Positions 23,786 to 27,330 of a DNA stretch of 27,330 nucleotides are shown piece after piece. The first letter of the stretch is position 1; each line of letters opens with the position of its first letter. This DNA comes from SUG1106 sp964651095. Lineage in GTDB: Bacteria > Bacillota > Clostridia > Peptostreptococcales > Anaerovoracaceae. The notes beneath the pieces are model-generated. The model did no database searches and was not told the DNA's origin. It worked only from the letters and a program-made list of their open reading frames with translations. The stretch spans positions 1-27,330 of the forward strand of contig CAZYWO010000019.1 in assembly GCA_964651095.1 (NCBI GenBank), written 5' to 3'. Both the position numbers and the translations under genes were made by a program.

Positions 23786-25821
23786 TCATAGTCCAAGTTC
23801 ATCAAAAGATTTTGCAGGCGCTTTGCAAGTTCCATTCTCGCATAAATACCACATAACGCCCTCTTCCGGCACAGGATAGTCCGCCGTAAACGGCGCGCAC
23901 TCAGCTAATTCTTCAGCATTATCCGAGCATTTAAACAAAACGCTCACTCCCTTATTCTTACCGCTTTTAATATAGTCTATCAATTCATCGGTAACACATT
24001 TTCCGCTGCAAATAAGTTCTTTATGTGTATACAAAGCCTCACTCATAGCGAGCAATCCATAACTGTGACCTGCCGGATAATTCTTAATCTGTTCTGCCAT
24101 AAACTTAAGCTGTCTGTCTGCTGCTTGTCTCCAGCATAATTCACCTGTCAGATCTGCAAGTCGCTGCAAAACCATAGCCGCCGCCGAATTTCCTGAAGGA
24201 ATAGCTCCATCGTAAGATTCCTTAGGTCTGGTAATAAGCTGTTCACTGTCCACGGAATTCATATAAAATCCGCCTCTTTCCTTATCCTCAAATAACTCAA
24301 TCATCTGACGGCTTCTGTGAATGGCTTCCTTAAGATATTTTACTTCAAAAGTCAATCCATACAGTTCAAGCAGAGCCAGTGCATAAACTGCATAATCTTC
24401 AAGCTGACCGCTGTGGGCTTTCTCTCCTTCACGGAAGCGCAGATACAATCTGTCGCTTTCGTCTGTCATGTTCTCACCTATCCATTTTTGCACTTTCACT
24501 GCTGTATGAAGAAAACGTTCCTGTCCCAATGTTCTGCCTGCGCAAATCATGGCGATAATTGTCCATGAATTCCATGAAAGAAGAACTTTATCATCCAGAT
24601 GAAGCTCTGTTCTGTTTTTACGATATTCGTAAAGTTTCTTCAGCCTTTTATCATCTGCTTTCCATCCATTTTGCTCCTGTCCTATCAGATTCGGAATGCT
24701 TTTTCCCTCAAAATTGCCATTTTCAGTTATATCATATATTTTACAGAACTGCTTTGCATCTTTTTCTCCGAGAACAGATTTAATTTCCGACGGTGTAAAC
24801 ACATAATATTTTCCTTCTACACCTTCGCTGTCAGCGTCTTGTCCACAGAAAAATCCACCTTCCTCGCCGGTAAGCTCTTTCAGCACGTAGTCGGCAGTCC
24901 TTTCGGCAATATCGGCATATATTTTTTTATTTGTCAGTTGGTATGCTCTGACGTATGCCATAATCAGGAGAGCGTTGTCGTAAAGCATTTTCTCAAAGTG
25001 GGGTACAAGCCATTTATCGTCAGTAGAATATCTGGAAAATCCGCCTCCTATATGGTCGAAAATTCCGCCCGCAGCCATCCCTTTCAATGTAGTCTCTGCC
25101 ATTTCCATAGAGTCCGGCTTATTCTCTGCCAGCGAATATTCCATGAGAAACATCAGATTATGCGGCGCCGGAAATTTAGGCGCTGCACCGAAACCACTCC
25201 ACTGCTTGTCAAAACTTCTTTTGAACATGGAATATGCCTCATGAAGCATTCTTTTATCCGGTTCTGTCTCTCCCGACGAAGGATTTTCACTCATAACTTC
25301 CATCAATCTTTCGCCTGTATTCAGCAAACTTTGACGCTTTTCATCCCATAATTTTTTTACCTGCTCCAGCAGCTCCATCAGTCCGATTCTGCCATACATA
25401 CTTTTTTTAGGAAAATATGTTCCGGCAAAGAAAGGTTTCTTGTCCGGACTCATCAGTATTGTGAGAGGCCATCCTCCCGATCCTGTCATCGCTTGGCACG
25501 CCGCCATGTATACTGCGTCTATATCGGGCCTTTCCTCCCTGTCAACCTTGATACATACGAAATCTTTATTCAAGGCTTTTGCTACTTCTTTGTCCTCAAA
25601 TGATTCATGTGCCATAACGTGACACCAATGGCAAGTTCATCAAAGCAGACAAGTCAGCTATACCCAATAGATAGAAAAACAGGCTTATCTTCAAGCCTTG
25701 CTTTCTCAAATGCACCTTCTCCCCACGGATACCAGTCTACCGGATTATATGAGTGCTGTAATAAGTATGGAGATTTCTCATTTATTAACCTATTGGGTAT
25801 CTTTTTTTGTTGATTGTCCAC
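23786..25821 (-). pseudogene. thioredoxin-domain protein of the YyaL/DUF255 (spermatogenesis-associated protein 20-like) family, interrupted by a 20-nt insertion
   Basis: The intact family has an N-terminal thioredoxin-like domain with CHWC followed by an (alpha/alpha)6 glycosidase-like domain; its role in bacteria is not well known. Here a GTG start at 25821 with a near-perfect GGAGGTGA site opens a normal N-terminus (INEKSPYLLQHSYNPVDW, then FLSIGYS). It then meets TGA at 25656-25654 after 55 codons. The next expected residues TCHWCHVMAHESFED are encoded in another frame from 25636 on, and that frame runs to 23786. Removing bases 25637-25656 joins both parts exactly between Ser55 and Thr56. 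The downstream part alone (609 residues from the ATG at 25615) lacks the CHWC motif and has no ribosome-binding site in front. The C-terminal part is complete, with GGWPLTILMSPDKKPFFAGTYFP and HFEKMLYDNALL conserved. The break is therefore recent, a sequencing or assembly error, or a recoding site. Confidence 0.85.
25637..25656 (-). other. 20-nt insertion that breaks the YyaL-like gene
   Basis: On the minus strand the extra bases lie between AGC (Ser55) and ACT TGC CAT TGG TGT (TCHWC). The extra piece begins with TGA, which stops the upstream frame, and ends with TGA, which sits in the downstream frame. It contains ACTTG, which is repeated 18 nt later at the start of the restored frame, so a small duplication may have been part of the event. 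Its length is not a multiple of three. Confidence 0.85.
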
Positions 25822-25844
25822 GAAATCACCTCCCTTCTACTAAA

Positions 25845-25876
25845 AAAGAATATATTACATCGCAGATATATTCTTT
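25845..25876 (-). promoter_or_regulatory. terminator-like hairpin in the leader of the YyaL-like gene
   Basis: An 11-bp perfect inverted repeat (AAAGAATATAT and its complement, 10-nt loop) is followed on the minus strand by three more T (six T in a row counting the stem end). It lies between a possible promoter (25927-25935) and the gene start at 25821. It could act as an attenuator or could end transcription before the gene. It is entirely A/T in its stem apart from one pair, so it is a weak structure. Confidence 0.35.
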
Positions 25877-25926
25877 CTAATATTTAAAAATTATTTCTGC
25901 ACTAACAGTTTTCCATCATTCACACA

Positions 25927-25935
25927 ACATTATAC
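25927..25935 (-). promoter_or_regulatory. possible extended -10 promoter of the YyaL-like gene
   Basis: On the minus strand TGGTATAAT (25935-25927) is a perfect extended -10 box. No good -35 box lies at the right distance; the sequence there is T-rich. Transcription from here would give a leader of about 100 nt. Support comes only from the -10 match and the position in front of the gene. Confidence 0.45.
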
Positions 25936-26038
25936 CATGATTCTTCCGCTAAAAAATACAATGGTCTATCATGATTCAATAGTTCCTTCCCTGCGGCAAC
26001 GCCGTTATAATCGCAGGAACTCTTTTACCATGATTCTT
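25931..26038. repeat. structured intergenic element: a 15-bp direct repeat flanking a hairpin
   Basis: The 15-mer TACCATGATTCTTCC occurs twice, at 25931-25945 and 26024-26038, and a partial copy (CATGATTC) lies at 25969-25976. Between the two copies is an inverted repeat. AGTTCC (25979-25984) pairs with GGAACT (26014-26019), and TGCG (25990-25993) pairs with CGCA (26010-26013). The 337-nt gap 25822-26158 has no gene. Besides this element it holds the possible YyaL promoter and leader hairpin on the left and the amidase leader on the right. Confidence 0.6.
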
Positions 26039-26112
26039 CCTTTGATTTAATCCTTACATAAAATTCACTATACAAGCTCTTTATGAATAAAATATCAGAG
26101 AAACATTATGCT

Positions 26113-26128
26113 GACGGAAACCTCCGTC
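26113..26128 (+). other. small hairpin in the amidase leader
   Basis: GACGGA and TCCGTC form a 6-bp stem with a 4-nt AACC loop, 30 nt before the amidase start codon. No U-run follows, so it is not a normal terminator. It may be an mRNA 5' structure. No convincing promoter for the amidase gene was found; AT-rich candidates lie around 26050-26090. Confidence 0.35.
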
Positions 26129-26158
26129 GTCTTTGCTTAGAAAGGCAGGATTTTAGAT

Positions 26159-26719
26159 ATGAAAATTTTTATTGATCAGGGACATAATCCTCAAAACCCT
26201 AATGCGGGAGCGGAAGCTAACGGTGTAAGGGAACAAGATGTAACTTATGCAGTAGGTGTAGAGCTGGCTGCAATGCTTAGAAGCAATCCATTTTTTGAAG
26301 TGCGTTTATCACGCAACAGCCCTACAGAACAGCTCGGTACATCAAATGCCAGCAGTTTAGCTGCGCGGGTATACGCCGCTAATAGCTGGGGCGCCGACTA
26401 CTTTATAAGTCTCCACTGCAACGCTAGCACTAATACCAGCGCCAGCGGCAGCGAAGTGTACGTTTACAGCGAAGCAAGCAGAGCTTACCCTTTGGGAGAA
26501 GATATTTTAGTAGGTTTGCATAACGCCACGGGGCTGGCTAATCGAGGTATGCGTATCAACCCAAGTTTATACGTGCTAAGGCATACAAATATGCCCGCTC
26601 TGCTGGTTGAAATGGGCTATCTGACAAATGTTTCAGATGCGGCGCTGCTTTCCTCTGATCCGCAGAGTTTTGCAAGAGGCATCTATAACGGTATGCTGGA
26701 TTATTTTAATCTGGTATAA
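26159..26719 (+). CDS. N-acetylmuramoyl-L-alanine amidase (Amidase_3), without signal peptide
   Basis: This 186-residue zinc enzyme cuts the bond between N-acetylmuramic acid and L-alanine in peptidoglycan. The Amidase_3 residues are all present: zinc ligands H9 (IDQGHN), E25 (VREQD) and H86 (SLHCNA), and the catalytic Glu E151 (LVEMGYLTN). The protein is just the catalytic domain, with no signal peptide, no membrane segment and no wall-binding repeats. In spore formers this form resembles CwlC-type amidases, which act from inside the mother cell to lyse it. Phage endolysins can look similar, but no phage gene is nearby. The ATG follows an AGAAAGGCAGGA region. It is a single-gene unit with a probable terminator after it. 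Confidence 0.92.
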   Translation: MKIFIDQGHNPQNPNAGAEANGVREQDVTYAVGVELAAMLRSNPFFEVRLSRNSPTEQLGTSNASSLAARVYAANSWGADYFISLHCNASTNTSASGSEVYVYSEASRAYPLGEDILVGLHNATGLANRGMRINPSLYVLRHTNMPALLVEMGYLTNVSDAALLSSDPQSFARGIYNGMLDYFNLV

Positions 26720-26731
26720 TTTTTTAACAGG

Positions 26732-26789
26732 CGGTATAGTTGTTTTGATATGTACCTATCATTTTCAGCTATGCCGTTTTTCTCTTTTT
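26732..26789 (+). terminator. probable intrinsic terminator of the amidase gene
   Basis: CGGTATAG (26732-26739) pairs with CTATGCCG (26769-26776), with one G-T pair. An inner stem TGATA/TATCA (26746-26750 and 26757-26761) closes the loop. The tract TTTTTCTCTTTTT follows. It lies 12 nt after the amidase stop codon and just before the end of the convergent transporter gene. Confidence 0.65.
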
Positions 26790-26791
26790 AA

Positions 26792-27330
26792 TCAATCTTT
26801 ATTTCTTTTTATAAAGTCGATTTTTACCTCTGAAATCAGTAATCCTGCTAAAGTCAGTATCGTTCCGATTATTGCGGAGCCGGTAATCGATTCTTTTAGT
26901 ATCAGCGCTGAGGCTGTAACAGTTATGACAGGTACCATATAAATATAAATGCTTGTTTTCACCGGACCTAAGCTCTTTACAGCAAAATTCCATGTGACGA
27001 AACATAGTGCAGATGCTCCTATACCTAAAAACAGCAGATTTAAAAGACTATTTATGTTGGTAAATCTATCAAATCCCCAGTTAAAATCAAAGTAAATCAA
27101 TGGCGGTATCATAAAGATAATGCCATATATGAAAACCCGTCGAGTTGTCTGAATTACATTAAACCCGAAACTGCTGATCTTCTTAGTCAAAATCGAGTAT
27201 ACCGCCCACACTAAAGCTGCAATGACTGCCAGTATATCTCCTATAGGTTCAATTTTAAATTTTAAATCACCAAAACTAATAAGGCATATGCCCACCATTG
27301 CCAGTATAAATCCTATAAGAAAACTCGGGG
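26792..27330 (-). CDS. EamA/DMT superfamily transporter, 5' end cut by window edge
   Basis: The reading frame is open from the window edge (27330) to the stop at 26792, giving 179 residues of the C-terminal part. Upstream of the internal ATG at 27298 the frame continues as the hydrophobic PSFLIGFILA, joining smoothly to MVGICLISFGD. That ATG is therefore inside a membrane helix and is not the start. The visible part is the last helix of the first EamA repeat followed by the second repeat (GDILAVIAALVWAVYSILTKK, then FLGIGASALCFVTWNFAVK, IYMVPVITVTASALILKE, and a final helix). A short basic tail ends in KRNKD. The family exports metabolites such as amino acids; the substrate is unknown. Confidence 0.88.
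   Translation of the reverse strand, partial: PSFLIGFILAMVGICLISFGDLKFKIEPIGDILAVIAALVWAVYSILTKKISSFGFNVIQTTRRVFIYGIIFMIPPLIYFDFNWGFDRFTNINSLLNLLFLGIGASALCFVTWNFAVKSLGPVKTSIYIYMVPVITVTASALILKESITGSAIIGTILTLAGLLISEVKIDFIKRNKD

Noticed and set aside
24599..25351. Plus-strand open frame of 250 codons
   Set aside because: It lies antisense inside the well-supported YyaL-like gene, has no family resemblance and a composition typical of a shadow frame.
25627..25656. In-frame TGA in the YyaL-like gene read as selenocysteine
   Set aside because: The frame after the TGA (LVCFDELAIG) does not match the family, while the family sequence TCHWC continues in a different frame 20 nt later. A recoded TGA alone would not restore the protein, and I see no SECIS-like hairpin directly after it.
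1..27330. CRISPR array, tRNA/rRNA genes, insertion sequence or prophage
   Set aside because: I found no regularly spaced repeats, no tRNA-like cloverleaf or rRNA sequence, and no transposase, integrase or phage structural gene.

Overview
The window is about 27 kb of AT-rich chromosome from a low-GC Gram-positive bacterium. A full-length spoIVA, a mother-cell-type amidase without a signal peptide, and the gene order der-plsY-gpsA near spoIVA point to an endospore-forming (or recently spore-forming) member of the class Clostridia. I cannot name a genus from sequence alone.

The left three quarters (1-19982) is one long, nearly gapless run of minus-strand genes. In transcription order they are plsX, rnc, smc, ftsY, der, plsY, gpsA, miaB, a Na/Pi cotransporter, spoIVA, an MFS exporter, a cardiolipin synthase-like protein, an ATP-grasp protein, murT and gatD (cut by the window edge). 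The first half is core machinery: phospholipid precursor synthesis (plsX, plsY, gpsA), RNA processing, chromosome condensation, membrane targeting and ribosome assembly. A strong extended -10 promoter lies in front of plsX, and a sigma-E-like promoter lies in front of spoIVA. The last part is envelope-oriented. Its most unusual point is the terminal murT-gatD pair. The GatD partner has Thr where the glutaminase Cys should be, and the MurT partner has lost the motif that contributes to the same active site.

From 19983 rightward the organisation changes to short, independent transcription units. A secreted protein with two fibronectin type III domains and a PepSY-like C-terminus is on the plus strand (20204-21136) and ends at a strong hairpin terminator. 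Next comes a metal-response pair: a heavy-metal P1B-type ATPase and a CsoR-family repressor. Each has its own TTGACA-17-TATAAT promoter followed by the same 16-bp dyad, so the pair is very likely controlled by the same repressor. Further right is a YyaL/DUF255 thioredoxin-domain gene that is broken by a 20-nt insertion placed directly before its CHWC active-site motif. A structured intergenic region with a repeated 15-mer follows, then a cytoplasmic-type N-acetylmuramoyl-L-alanine amidase (plus strand), then the 3' part of a minus-strand EamA/DMT transporter that runs off the right edge.

No rRNA, tRNA, CRISPR array, insertion sequence or prophage was seen. Family assignments rest on motifs and remembered family features, not on database searches.
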